A stretch of 64,000 nt of DNA from Nocardia brasiliensis ATCC 700358 (lineage in GTDB: Bacteria > Actinomycetota > Actinomycetes > Mycobacteriales > Mycobacteriaceae), in assembly GCF_000250675.2 (NCBI RefSeq), contig NC_018681.1, forward strand, positions 1 through 64,000, written 5' to 3'. A program made the position numbers and the translations under genes. The notes below the pieces were generated by a model. It was not told the origin of the DNA, made no database searches, and saw only the letters and a program-made list of their open reading frames with translations. Below are positions 36,067 to 43,563 of this stretch, one piece after another; the stretch's first letter is position 1; each line of letters starts with the position of its first letter.

Positions 36067-36530
36067 GATCGCAGCTCGATCACTGTTTTGCCGACACGGA
36101 CCGGAGTGCCGAGCGGAACCCGCACGGCAGTGGTGACTTTCGCGCGATCGAGATAGGTGCCGTTCGTCGAACCGAGATCTTCGACGTACCAATCGTCGCC
36201 GCGGGGAGACAGTCGCGCATGTCTGGTCGAGGCGTAGTCATCGGTGAGCACCAGCGTGGAATCGTCCGCACGCCCGATCAGCACCGGTTGGGTGCCTAGC
36301 GAGATGCGGGTGCCGGCGAGTGAACCTTGAGTCACCACAAGAAATTTGGCGCCCTTCTGGCCCCGGCTGAAGGAGGGCAGCACCGCGGAACCGCGTGCGG
36401 CCCTGGGCTGGATCCGAATGCCGGATGCCGCGTAGATGTCGCTGCGCAAGGTGCGCAGCACCGCCCACACGAACAACCACAACAGCAGAAGGAACCCCGC
36501 ACGGGTCAGTTGCAGGATCAGTCCCTGCAC
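36063..36530 (-). CDS. fhaB: FHA-domain protein FhaB (FipA)
   Basis: A 155-residue protein, equal in length to the mycobacterial homologue, with an N-terminal membrane helix (about 8-27) and a C-terminal FHA domain with IGRADDSTLVL, STRHARLS and STNGTYLD, which binds phosphothreonine. GTG 36530 is supported by AGGAGG with good spacing and by the family N-terminus QGLILQLTRAGF. It overlaps pstP. Confidence 0.96.
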   Translation of the reverse strand: MQGLILQLTRAGFLLLLWLFVWAVLRTLRSDIYAASGIRIQPRAARGSAVLPSFSRGQKGAKFLVVTQGSLAGTRISLGTQPVLIGRADDSTLVLTDDYASTRHARLSPRGDDWYVEDLGSTNGTYLDRAKVTTAVRVPLGTPVRVGKTVIELRS

Positions 36531-36735
36531 GGCGCTCCACCTCCTGTTCGACCGTGTATGTCGGTGCCGTAGGTGCGGTTCGACCACCCCCACCAGCATG
36601 CTGGTCTTGCCGACCCCGGTATCCGGTGCCGTGCGTGTGTTGGCAGCATCATAGGGCCGAAGGTCGATTTCGATCACGATACGACCGACGAATCCCTGAT
36701 GGCCAAGTCGTGACCGGCATCGCGAGCTTACGGGA

Positions 36736-38139
36736 TCAGACGATACGGATCAGGATCTCGGAGTGCCCGGCGCGGATGACATCCCCGTCGGCGAGCTGCC
36801 AGTCCTGCACGGGCGAACCGTTGACCAGCGTGCCGTTGGTGGAACCCAGATCCGACAGCATCGCGGTCGAACCGTCCCAGCGGACCTCGATATGCCGGCG
36901 CGAAACACCCGTGTCGGGCAGCCGGAAATGCGCGTCCTGGCCGCGGCCGATGATGTTGCTGCCCTCACGCAACTGGTACGTGCGGCCGCTGCCGTCATCG
37001 AGCTGCAGAGTCGCGGAGTAGCCCGAACCGGCCTGCGGGGCAGCGCCGTACGCCGGCGCGGCGCCGTAGCCCGGCTGCTGGCCGTACCCCGGCTGCTGCG
37101 AGTAGGCCTGGCCGTAACCGCCCTGGTCGTCCTGGCCGTACGCACCCGGCTCGGCATAGGCCTGATCGCCGTAACCCGGCTCGGCATAGCCCTGCTGGCC
37201 ATACCCCGGCTGGGCGTAGCCCTGACCTTGCTGGCCGTACGCCGGATCCGCGTACGCCTGATCGCCATAGCCTTGCTGGCCGTACCCCGGCTGGCCGTAA
37301 CCCGGTTCCTGGTAACCCTGCTGGCCGTAACCGGGCTCCTGATAGCCCTGCTGGCCGTACCCCGGCTCCTGGTAACCCTGCTGGCCGTAAGCGCGATCGG
37401 CATAGCCCTGCTGCTGGCCGTACCCCGGCTCCTGATAGCCCGGCTGACCGTAAGCCTGACCACCCTGCTGGTAGTCGTAGCCGTTCTGGTATTCGCCATA
37501 CCCCTGCTGCGCGTCCGGCGCCTGATAGTCGGCCGAACCATACGGAGCAGCGCCACGACCGTAGTCCTCGCGGTACGCGCCGTTCTGCGGACCGCCGCGA
37601 CCAGCAGGCGGTGGGGCGTACCCGCGGTTGCGTGGATCGGACTCCGCGGGCTCACGGCTCGGGTCGTAGCCTGAGTTCTGCGTCATGGGGCCAGCTCCTG
37701 GTTGCGGGTTATCAGGTCGTTGTGGCGGGGGTTCGGGGCTGTGAGCTGGTGTAGCTCGGCGACCGATGTCCGGGTCGACCCGGCCGCTTGCCCTGAACTG
37801 TCCGGTGTGCAGCGTAGGTGATGCCTCGAAAGCCACGTGTACTTCGCCGTAGGTCTGCCACCCTTGCTCCCGGATGTAATCCTGCAGATGCTTGGCGAAC
37901 GCGCGGGTCGTGAGGTCGTGATCGGCATCCAGTTGCTGGTGATCCGAAGAATTGATCGTGATCACATAGCTGTTGGGCGCCAACAGATGTCCGCCGCCGA
38001 GCTCCTGGACATGATCGGCGGCCTCCTGCTGCAGCGCCGCCTCCACCTCCTGCGGCACGACATTCCCGCCGAACACCCGAGCGAACACGTCACCGACGGC
38101 GCCCTGCAGACGACGCTCGAACCGTGAAACGATGCCCAT
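36736..38139 (-). CDS. fhaA: FHA-domain protein FhaA with DUF3662 domain and Gly/Tyr/Gln-rich linker
   Basis: A 467-residue cytoplasmic adaptor. An N-terminal DUF3662 domain (about 1-125) is followed by a linker of some 250 residues made largely of GYGQQ and GYQEP-type repeats, and a C-terminal FHA domain (about 375-467; IIGRGQDAHFRL, SRRHIEVRW, STNGTLVNG). In mycobacteria FhaA binds phosphorylated MviN/MurJ and regulates cell-wall synthesis. ATG 38139 follows GGGAGG. It is the first gene of the operon; a 205-base gap separates it from fhaB. Confidence 0.96.
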   Translation of the reverse strand: MGIVSRFERRLQGAVGDVFARVFGGNVVPQEVEAALQQEAADHVQELGGGHLLAPNSYVITINSSDHQQLDADHDLTTRAFAKHLQDYIREQGWQTYGEVHVAFEASPTLHTGQFRASGRVDPDIGRRATPAHSPEPPPQRPDNPQPGAGPMTQNSGYDPSREPAESDPRNRGYAPPPAGRGGPQNGAYREDYGRGAAPYGSADYQAPDAQQGYGEYQNGYDYQQGGQAYGQPGYQEPGYGQQQGYADRAYGQQGYQEPGYGQQGYQEPGYGQQGYQEPGYGQPGYGQQGYGDQAYADPAYGQQGQGYAQPGYGQQGYAEPGYGDQAYAEPGAYGQDDQGGYGQAYSQQPGYGQQPGYGAAPAYGAAPQAGSGYSATLQLDDGSGRTYQLREGSNIIGRGQDAHFRLPDTGVSRRHIEVRWDGSTAMLSDLGSTNGTLVNGSPVQDWQLADGDVIRAGHSEILIRIV

Positions 38140-38366
38140 CTCGGCCTCCCTTCGGTGAGCGTCAGTTCTTCGGATCCGTAACAACGACACGCGGATATGG
38201 CGTGTCGCGTATCGAGCACGTTCATTGCATGATATCCACGATCGTCCACACCTGTAACTCTTGGCGCGATCAGCAGGTTCCCCGGCCTGTCCAGCCCCCG
38301 CGTCACCAGCCGACAAGCACGATTTCGTGTCCGCGCGTGGTGCGTGATACTGTCTCGGAGTCGCTC

Positions 38367-38449
38367 GGGCGAGTGGCGGAATGGCAGACGCGCTGGCTTC
38401 AGGTGCCAGTGTCCTTCGGGACGTGGGGGTTCAAGTCCCCCTTCGCCCA
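38367..38449 (+). tRNA. tRNA-Leu (anticodon CAG)
   Basis: An 83-base class II tRNA: acceptor GGGCGAG pairs with TTCGCCC, the anticodon loop TTCAGGT holds CAG at 38400-38402, a long variable arm follows (TGTCCTTCGGGACG), and the T-arm is GGGGGTTCAAGTCCCCC. GATACT (38346-38351) is a possible -10. The CCA end is not fully encoded. Confidence 0.97.
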
Positions 38450-38462
38450 CCGTTGCACTCGT

Positions 38463-38570
38463 GCAAGGCCCATGCTCATGGAGAGCATGGGCCTTGCTCG
38501 TTTCACTCGTATTTTGTGGGGGCGCAGCCCCCACGCCCCGCTCGGCGGGGCTTTGCCCCCCGAACCCCCC
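38463..38570 (+). repeat. tRNA-linked hairpin module, copy 3 (after tRNA-Leu)
   Basis: Stem 1 is perfect over 15 bases: GCAAGGCCCATGCTC (38463-38477), loop ATGGA, GAGCATGGGCCTTGC (38483-38497), then a T-rich tract. Stem 2: GTGGGGGC to GCCCCCAC (38516-38534). A third GC-rich stem lies at about 38535-38570. Same order as the modules after tRNA-Ile and tRNA-Ala. Confidence 0.85.
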
Positions 38571-39241
38571 ATTCCTGTGTTGTTTGCGCATCCGGGGTTT
38601 GCGTGCTGGGTGCGTTTTGTCTTGGGGTGCGGCGTTGTTCGTGGTGACGACGTTGGCTGGGCGCACATCACGCTGGGCGCGTTGGGGAGGTCTCTTCTCT
38701 GTTCTCGTTGGAGTCGTCACTCTTTGTCGTTTGGGGCTATCACTGGCCGTCTTGGGGCTGGTCGCTCTCGCGATGAAGGGTTGTCGCTCTCCGGGCCTGT
38801 GGCTGTCGCTCTCGCGATGAAGCGGTGCGACTTTTCGCCCACTTAAGGGGGTGTCATTTTCACCTTTGGGGCTATCAGTCTGTGTTCGTGAAGGGCTGTC
38901 GCTCTCGCTGTGCGGAGGTGGAGCCTGGCCGTGGAGGGAGTAGTTCAGGGGTGGATGGGGTGGGCGGACAAAGGTTTCGGTGGGGGTGGGCGGTGTTTGC
39001 TTCGAGGGGAAGTCGGGGAACGGGGAAAGTGGGAACTGGTTTTCGGCGAAACGCAATAATTCTTCGATTCATTGCACGGGGTTTCGTGGTGTCGGCGCTA
39101 TGCTCGCCCGCGAAACTATCCCGAATCGGGCGTTTCCCAAACGCTTACGCGTCGCTCGTGTGTCTTTTGCGTGCGCGAAAAGTGACGCCGTTCGTGGATC
39201 TTCCCCGAAATGTTCTACTCTCCGACTGCGAAGGATCGCGT
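38571..39241. other. 670-base gap before the lipase gene, with short tandem repeats
   Basis: No gene is supported. It contains a 22-base tandem repeat at 38761-38826 and a 13-base direct repeat (38730-38742 and 38865-38877). From about 39,050 the sequence is AT-richer and probably holds the lipase promoter; GAAGGATC (39229-39236) is the likely ribosome-binding site. Confidence 0.55.
38761..38826. repeat. Three tandem 22-base units starting GTCGCTCTC
   Basis: GTCGCTCTC recurs at 38761, 38783 and 38805, exactly 22 bases apart; the first and third units are identical over 18 bases (GTCGCTCTCGCGATGAAG). A further isolated copy begins near 38898. Confidence 0.75.
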
Positions 39242-40711
39242 ATGAATGTGCTCGGAACAGGGTCGCGGCGCCGATTAATCGTGACACTGGCGGCCGCCGC
39301 GGCGGTGACCGTTCAGGTGGCGGCCGCGGGTTTCGCCGCGGCTGAACCGGAAGCCGTTGGGCAGCAAGGGCCTTACCCGGTGTATCCGCAACTGCCGTTC
39401 CCGGTGCCGCCGGCGACGCCGTGGCACGACCACGGGATACTCGGCCGATTCCAGGGCCATGATCCGTCGTTCTACTATCCGCCCGCCGAGCTGGTCGCTT
39501 CGAAAGAGCCGGGCGAGATCATCGCGGCCCGGGAAATGGTGCCGTCCTTCTTCTCCCTGGTGCCGCTCGACGTGGACGCCTGGCAGCTGTCCTACCGGTC
39601 GACCAACTCGCGCAACGAGCCCATCGCCGCGATCACCACGGTGCTGAAACCGCGTGGCAGCAAGCCGGATCGGATGATCTCCTACCAGTTGCCGCAGGAC
39701 TCGCTCGCGCCGCACTGCGCGCCGTCGCAGACGGTGCAGCAGGCCACCGTGCCGTCGAACTACCGCGGCACGTTCGCGCCGGACAGCGAAATGCTGATTC
39801 CGCTGTACGCGATTTCGCAGGGCTGGGCGGTTTCGCTGCCGGACCATGAAGGGCCCGCGAATGCGTTCGGCGCCGGACCGCTGGCCGGAATGGTGACCCT
39901 GGACGGCGTGCGCGCCGCGGAGAATTTCGCGCAGATGTCGTTGGACCGGGGCGCCGACACGATGGTCGGATTGATCGGTAACTCGGGCGGCGCCATTGCC
40001 GCGGGCTGGGCCGCGGAAATGAAAGAGCAGTACGCGCCCGAACTGAATATCGTCGGTGTCGCGGAAGGCGGCGTGCCCGCGGATATGACGGCGATGGTCG
40101 ATCTGGCGAACAGCCAGCTGGCCGCGGGCCTCATCTACTCCGGCGTGCTCGGGGTCGCCCGCGAATATCCGGAACTGCAGGAGTATTTCGACCAGCACAT
40201 GAATCCGCTGGGCAAGGCGATGGTCGGGCCGCAGAGCAACATGTGCATGGGCTGGAACGTGAGCACGATGTTCCCGTTCCTCAATATCAAGGGCCTGTTC
40301 GACAGCCCGGACATCACCCGCGAGCCGGTGCCCGCCGCGGTGCTGGAGAAGGTGAAGATGGGCAAGAGCGTGCCCAAGATGCCCATGTTCATCTACCAGT
40401 CCAATCCGGACTGGGTGGCGCCGGTCGGCCCGGTCAACAAGCTGGTCGACACCTACTGCGCGGATCCGGACGCGCGCGTGGAATACAACCGCACGCACGC
40501 CAACGAGGGCTACAGCCTGTTCGTCACCGCACAGCCGCGCGTGATGTCCTGGATGAAGGATCGGTTCGATCGGGTTCCGGTGGCCAACGGCTGCATCCGC
40601 AACGACGTCGCCGGTATCGCGCTGGAGGGTGAAGCGCTGCAGGAGTTCGCCGCCGCGGTCGGTCCGCGCGCCGCGGAGCTGTCCGAGCGGGCGATCCGCG
40701 AGATCAACTGA
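39242..40711 (+). CDS. Secreted lipase (LIP family, alpha/beta hydrolase)
   Basis: A 489-residue exported lipase/esterase. The signal peptide spans about 1-35 (RRR then a long Ala/Val stretch ending FAAAEP). The nucleophile motif is GNSGGAIAAG; a late Asp (SNPDWVAPVG) and His (NRTHANEGYS) complete a plausible triad. The segment after the signal matches the actinobacterial secretory lipase family common in Nocardia and Rhodococcus. ATG 39242 follows GAAGGATC. A strong terminator follows. Confidence 0.92.
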   Translation: MNVLGTGSRRRLIVTLAAAAAVTVQVAAAGFAAAEPEAVGQQGPYPVYPQLPFPVPPATPWHDHGILGRFQGHDPSFYYPPAELVASKEPGEIIAAREMVPSFFSLVPLDVDAWQLSYRSTNSRNEPIAAITTVLKPRGSKPDRMISYQLPQDSLAPHCAPSQTVQQATVPSNYRGTFAPDSEMLIPLYAISQGWAVSLPDHEGPANAFGAGPLAGMVTLDGVRAAENFAQMSLDRGADTMVGLIGNSGGAIAAGWAAEMKEQYAPELNIVGVAEGGVPADMTAMVDLANSQLAAGLIYSGVLGVAREYPELQEYFDQHMNPLGKAMVGPQSNMCMGWNVSTMFPFLNIKGLFDSPDITREPVPAAVLEKVKMGKSVPKMPMFIYQSNPDWVAPVGPVNKLVDTYCADPDARVEYNRTHANEGYSLFVTAQPRVMSWMKDRFDRVPVANGCIRNDVAGIALEGEALQEFAAAVGPRAAELSERAIREIN

Positions 40712-40731
40712 GCGATAGGACGAACGGCAGG

Positions 40732-40760
40732 GCCCCGGATCCGTGGATCCGGGGCTCTTT
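40732..40760. terminator. Intrinsic terminator after the lipase gene
   Basis: GCCCCGGATCC (40732-40742) and GGATCCGGGGC (40745-40755) form a perfect 11-base stem, followed by TCTTTT. It separates the converging lipase and ene-reductase genes and could work for both. Confidence 0.88.
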
Positions 40761-40773
40761 TCGTTGGGCGAAG

Positions 40774-41943
40774 TCAGGCGGGGGAGGTCAGCACACAGCG
40801 GGTGCCCCGGTAGATCGTCGGCATGCAGCGGTTGCAATGGGTGCACTGCGAGACCTCGGCCGCCTCGGCGCTCATCCGGCCGACCAGTCCGGGATCGTGC
40901 AGCAGCGCCCGCGCCATCGCGACGAACTCGAACCCGTTGGCCATCGCCAGCTCGATCGACGCGCGCGAGGCGATGCCGCCGAGCAGGACCAGCGGCAGCG
41001 CGAGTTCGGCCCGGAAGCGGCGCGCCTCGTCGAGCAGGTAGGCCTCGTGGAAGGGATAGGTGCGCAGGAAGCGGCGACCGGCCAACCGGATTCCGGCCCG
41101 TTGCGGCTGCGGGAACTGGTCGGCGAATTCGCGCAGCGGCACGTCGCCCCGGAACAGATACATCGGATTGCGCAGCGAGCTGCCGACCGTGAGCTCGAGC
41201 GCGTCGAGGTTGCCGTCCTGTGCGAGCCACCGTGCGACGGTCAGGCTTTCGTCGCCGCGGAAACCGCGGGGCACCCCGTCGTCCATGTTGAACTTCGCCA
41301 GCACCGCGATCTCGCCGCCGACCTCCTGCCGCACCGCGTCCGCGGTCTGCCGGGCCAGCCGCGCCCGGTTGACCAGGGTGCCGCCGTACTCGTCGGAGCG
41401 CTTGTTCAGTGCCGGGCTGAGGAACGAGCTGATCAGATAGTTGTGCCCGAAATGCAGTTCCACGGCATCGAATCCGGACTCGACGGCCAGGCGGGCGGCC
41501 CGTGCGTGCGCGGCGACGATCCGGCGGATATCCGCACCGGTCGCGGATTGGGTGAGTCGCAGGCTGATCGGGCTGAACTGCCGGCTGGGCGCGAGCGCGG
41601 GCGCGCGATTGGACGCCGCGTTGGCGACCGGGCCCGCGTGACCGAGTTGCGCCGAGACCGCGCCGCCCGCCTCGTGCACCGCGTCGGTGAGCCTGCGCAA
41701 TCCGGGGACCGCCTCGGGCCGCATCCAGATCTGGTGCCGGTCGGTGCGACCCTCCGGCGCGACCGCGCAGTACGCGACTGTGGTCAGTCCCGCGCCGCCC
41801 ACGGCGACCGCGCGATGGAAGTCGATGAGTTCGTCGGTGACCAAGGCGTCGGGCGTGCGTCCCTCGAACGTCGCGGCCTTGATGATCCGGTTGCGCAGCT
41901 GGACCGGCCCGAGCTCGGCCGGCTGGAACGCGTCGTGCGACAT
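40774..41943 (-). CDS. NADH:flavin oxidoreductase, old yellow enzyme / ene-reductase family
   Basis: A 389-residue TIM-barrel flavoenzyme. FMN-site features include KAATFEGRTPDALVTDELIDFH near the N-terminus, HFGHNYLISSFLSPALNKRSDEYGG around 160-190 and LLGGIASRASIELAMANGFEFVAMAR near 335-360. The C-terminus has CTHCNRCM and a further Cys, which recalls the iron-sulfur motif of 2,4-dienoyl-CoA reductase relatives. The substrate is unknown; KstR-like operators in the divergent promoter hint at steroid or lipid catabolism. ATG 41943; TCTAGT at 41953-41958 (minus strand) may be a -10, making a very short leader. Confidence 0.9.
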   Translation of the reverse strand: MSHDAFQPAELGPVQLRNRIIKAATFEGRTPDALVTDELIDFHRAVAVGGAGLTTVAYCAVAPEGRTDRHQIWMRPEAVPGLRRLTDAVHEAGGAVSAQLGHAGPVANAASNRAPALAPSRQFSPISLRLTQSATGADIRRIVAAHARAARLAVESGFDAVELHFGHNYLISSFLSPALNKRSDEYGGTLVNRARLARQTADAVRQEVGGEIAVLAKFNMDDGVPRGFRGDESLTVARWLAQDGNLDALELTVGSSLRNPMYLFRGDVPLREFADQFPQPQRAGIRLAGRRFLRTYPFHEAYLLDEARRFRAELALPLVLLGGIASRASIELAMANGFEFVAMARALLHDPGLVGRMSAEAAEVSQCTHCNRCMPTIYRGTRCVLTSPA

Positions 41944-41953
41944 GGGTCCACAC

Positions 41954-41967
41954 TAGAACGTGTTCCA
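41954..41967. promoter_or_regulatory. KstR-like operator 1
   Basis: TAGAACGTGTTCCA fits the KstR consensus TNNAACNNGTTNNA at every fixed position. It overlaps the putative -10 of the minus-strand ene-reductase gene, a repressor-like position. Confidence 0.7.
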
Positions 41968-42002
41968 GTTTTGCGTTCGGGAAATGGGATGACCGAAGTG
42001 TC

Positions 42003-42030
42003 TTGACTCACAATGGGAACCTGTTCTAAT
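42003..42030 (+). promoter_or_regulatory. SDR gene promoter with KstR-like operator 2
   Basis: TTGACT (42003-42008) and TCTAAT (42025-42030) are spaced 16 bases and end seven bases before the ATG, so the transcript would be leaderless or nearly so. GGGAACCTGTTCTA (42015-42028) matches TNNAACNNGTTNNA with one mismatch (first base) and overlaps the -10. Confidence 0.65.
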
Positions 42031-42037
42031 TCTTGAC

Positions 42038-42805
42038 ATGCGCAGATATGACGGCCGCCGCGTGGTGGTGACGGGAGCTGGATCCGGCATCGGGCAGGGC
42101 ATCGCCCTGCGTCTGCTGGATGAGGGGGCGCAGCTGGTCGCCGCCGATATCGATGAGCCGGGCCTGGCGGCCACGGCGGAGAAGGCGGGTGATGCGGCGC
42201 AGCGGCTGCGGACCGTCGCGGTGAACGTCGCGGACCCGGACTCGGTCCGTACCGCGACCGGCGCGGCGCTCGAATTCCTCGGCGGGCTGGACGTGCTGGT
42301 GAACGGGGCGGGCATCCTGCGCCCGGCGCGCACCCACGAGATGCCGCTGGAGGTGTGGAATCAGGTGCTCTCGGTGAACCTCACCGGCACGTTCTTGATG
42401 ACCCAGTGCGCGCTGCCCGCGCTGCTCGAATCCGGGCACGGGGTGGTGGTGAACCTCTCCTCGACCGCGGCGTTCAGTGCCGCGCCCTATCTCGCGGCGT
42501 ACGCGGCGTCGAAGGGCGGCGTCAACGCCTTCACCCACGCCATCGCGCTGGAGTACGCCAAGCAGGGACTGCGCGCGGTGAACATCGTGCCCGCCGGGAT
42601 CACCAGCGGCATCACCACGAAGTCCATCCTCGACCAGCCGGAAGGGTTCGATCACAAGCTGTTCGCCCGGATGACCGGCTGGCTCAACGGCGGCGCGCTC
42701 GGCAGTCCCGAGGACATCGCGGGCGTGGTGGCGATGGTCGCGTCGGAGGACGGCCGCTATATGACCGGCACCGAGATCCGGATCGACGGCGGTGCGTTGA
42801 TGTAA
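42038..42805 (+). CDS. Short-chain dehydrogenase/reductase
   Basis: A 255-residue NAD(P)-dependent oxidoreductase. The Rossmann motif is T12-G-A-G-S-G-I-G19, the NAG-type motif is NGAGI, the catalytic Ser lies in VNLSSTAAFS and the Tyr/Lys in YAASKGG; the C-terminus reads MTGTEIRIDGG. The substrate is unknown. It is divergent from the ene-reductase with a KstR-like site in each promoter, so both may serve steroid or related catabolism. No Shine-Dalgarno is visible, which fits leaderless translation. Confidence 0.93.
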   Translation: MRRYDGRRVVVTGAGSGIGQGIALRLLDEGAQLVAADIDEPGLAATAEKAGDAAQRLRTVAVNVADPDSVRTATGAALEFLGGLDVLVNGAGILRPARTHEMPLEVWNQVLSVNLTGTFLMTQCALPALLESGHGVVVNLSSTAAFSAAPYLAAYAASKGGVNAFTHAIALEYAKQGLRAVNIVPAGITSGITTKSILDQPEGFDHKLFARMTGWLNGGALGSPEDIAGVVAMVASEDGRYMTGTEIRIDGGALM

Positions 42806-42811
42806 GTGTGG

Positions 42812-43447
42812 TCAGGGCGTGGCGATCAGCAGATGGCGGGGAATCGGCGGTGTCGCGGACTGCTGATGGTCCACGGTGCAGCCGGCCTGTTCCAGCGCGG
42901 CGATCACTTCGGCCACCGGACGGAGCCGGAAACCGTAGGGCGTGAACGGCATCTTCGCCATGGTGTCCGGATCCCCGATATCGATGACGATCCGTCCGCC
43001 CGGTCGCACCACCCGGACGAGTTCGGCGCAGGCGGCGTCCAGGTCCGGCACGAAGTAGAGGGTGTTGACCGTGATCGCGCCGTCGAGGCTGTGGTCCGCG
43101 AGCGGCAACGCGGTGAGCGAGCCCTCGGAAAGGCGCAGCCGGCCCGTGGTGATCTCGCGCGCGAACGCGGACCTGGCCCGGCTCAGCATGTCCGGCGAGA
43201 TCTCCACGCCGTGCACGGTGCCGCTGTTGCCGATGCGTGCCAGCAGCAGGGAAAGCCCTGCGCCGCCGCCGAATCCGAGATCGGCCGCGGTCTGGCCGGG
43301 CCGGATCGCGGCGGCCGCCACCGCGGCCTCGATGGCGCGCTTGTTCGCGCGGTTGAGGACCACCGCGACGCCGCGCCCGAGCAGGCCGTGGGGATTACCG
43401 AGCTGACCGGCCACCGTCGACAGGACGCGGGCCCGCACACCGTTCAT
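42812..43447 (-). CDS. SAM-dependent methyltransferase
   Basis: A 211-residue class I methyltransferase. Motif I reads AADLGFGGGAGLSLLLARIG, with the acidic loop VHGVEISPDML following and the post-I region VNTLYFVPDLDAAC. The substrate cannot be predicted. It converges on the SDR gene with a six-base gap. ATG 43447. Confidence 0.85.
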   Translation of the reverse strand: MNGVRARVLSTVAGQLGNPHGLLGRGVAVVLNRANKRAIEAAVAAAAIRPGQTAADLGFGGGAGLSLLLARIGNSGTVHGVEISPDMLSRARSAFAREITTGRLRLSEGSLTALPLADHSLDGAITVNTLYFVPDLDAACAELVRVVRPGGRIVIDIGDPDTMAKMPFTPYGFRLRPVAEVIAALEQAGCTVDHQQSATPPIPRHLLIATP

Positions 43448-43563
43448 AGCGTCATGGTATCCACCCCGGCGCGGCTGTTCGGATCATCGACGTTCCCAAT
43501 ACTGTGCCGAGAGCGCCCGTTTCGGTTCGATCGGACGCGATGTCACCGACCAGAGAGACCCCG

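Noticed and set aside
37020..37500. CRISPR-like repeat array
   Set aside because: The regular DNA repeats are in frame and encode the GYGQQ-type linker of FhaA; spacers are not unique.
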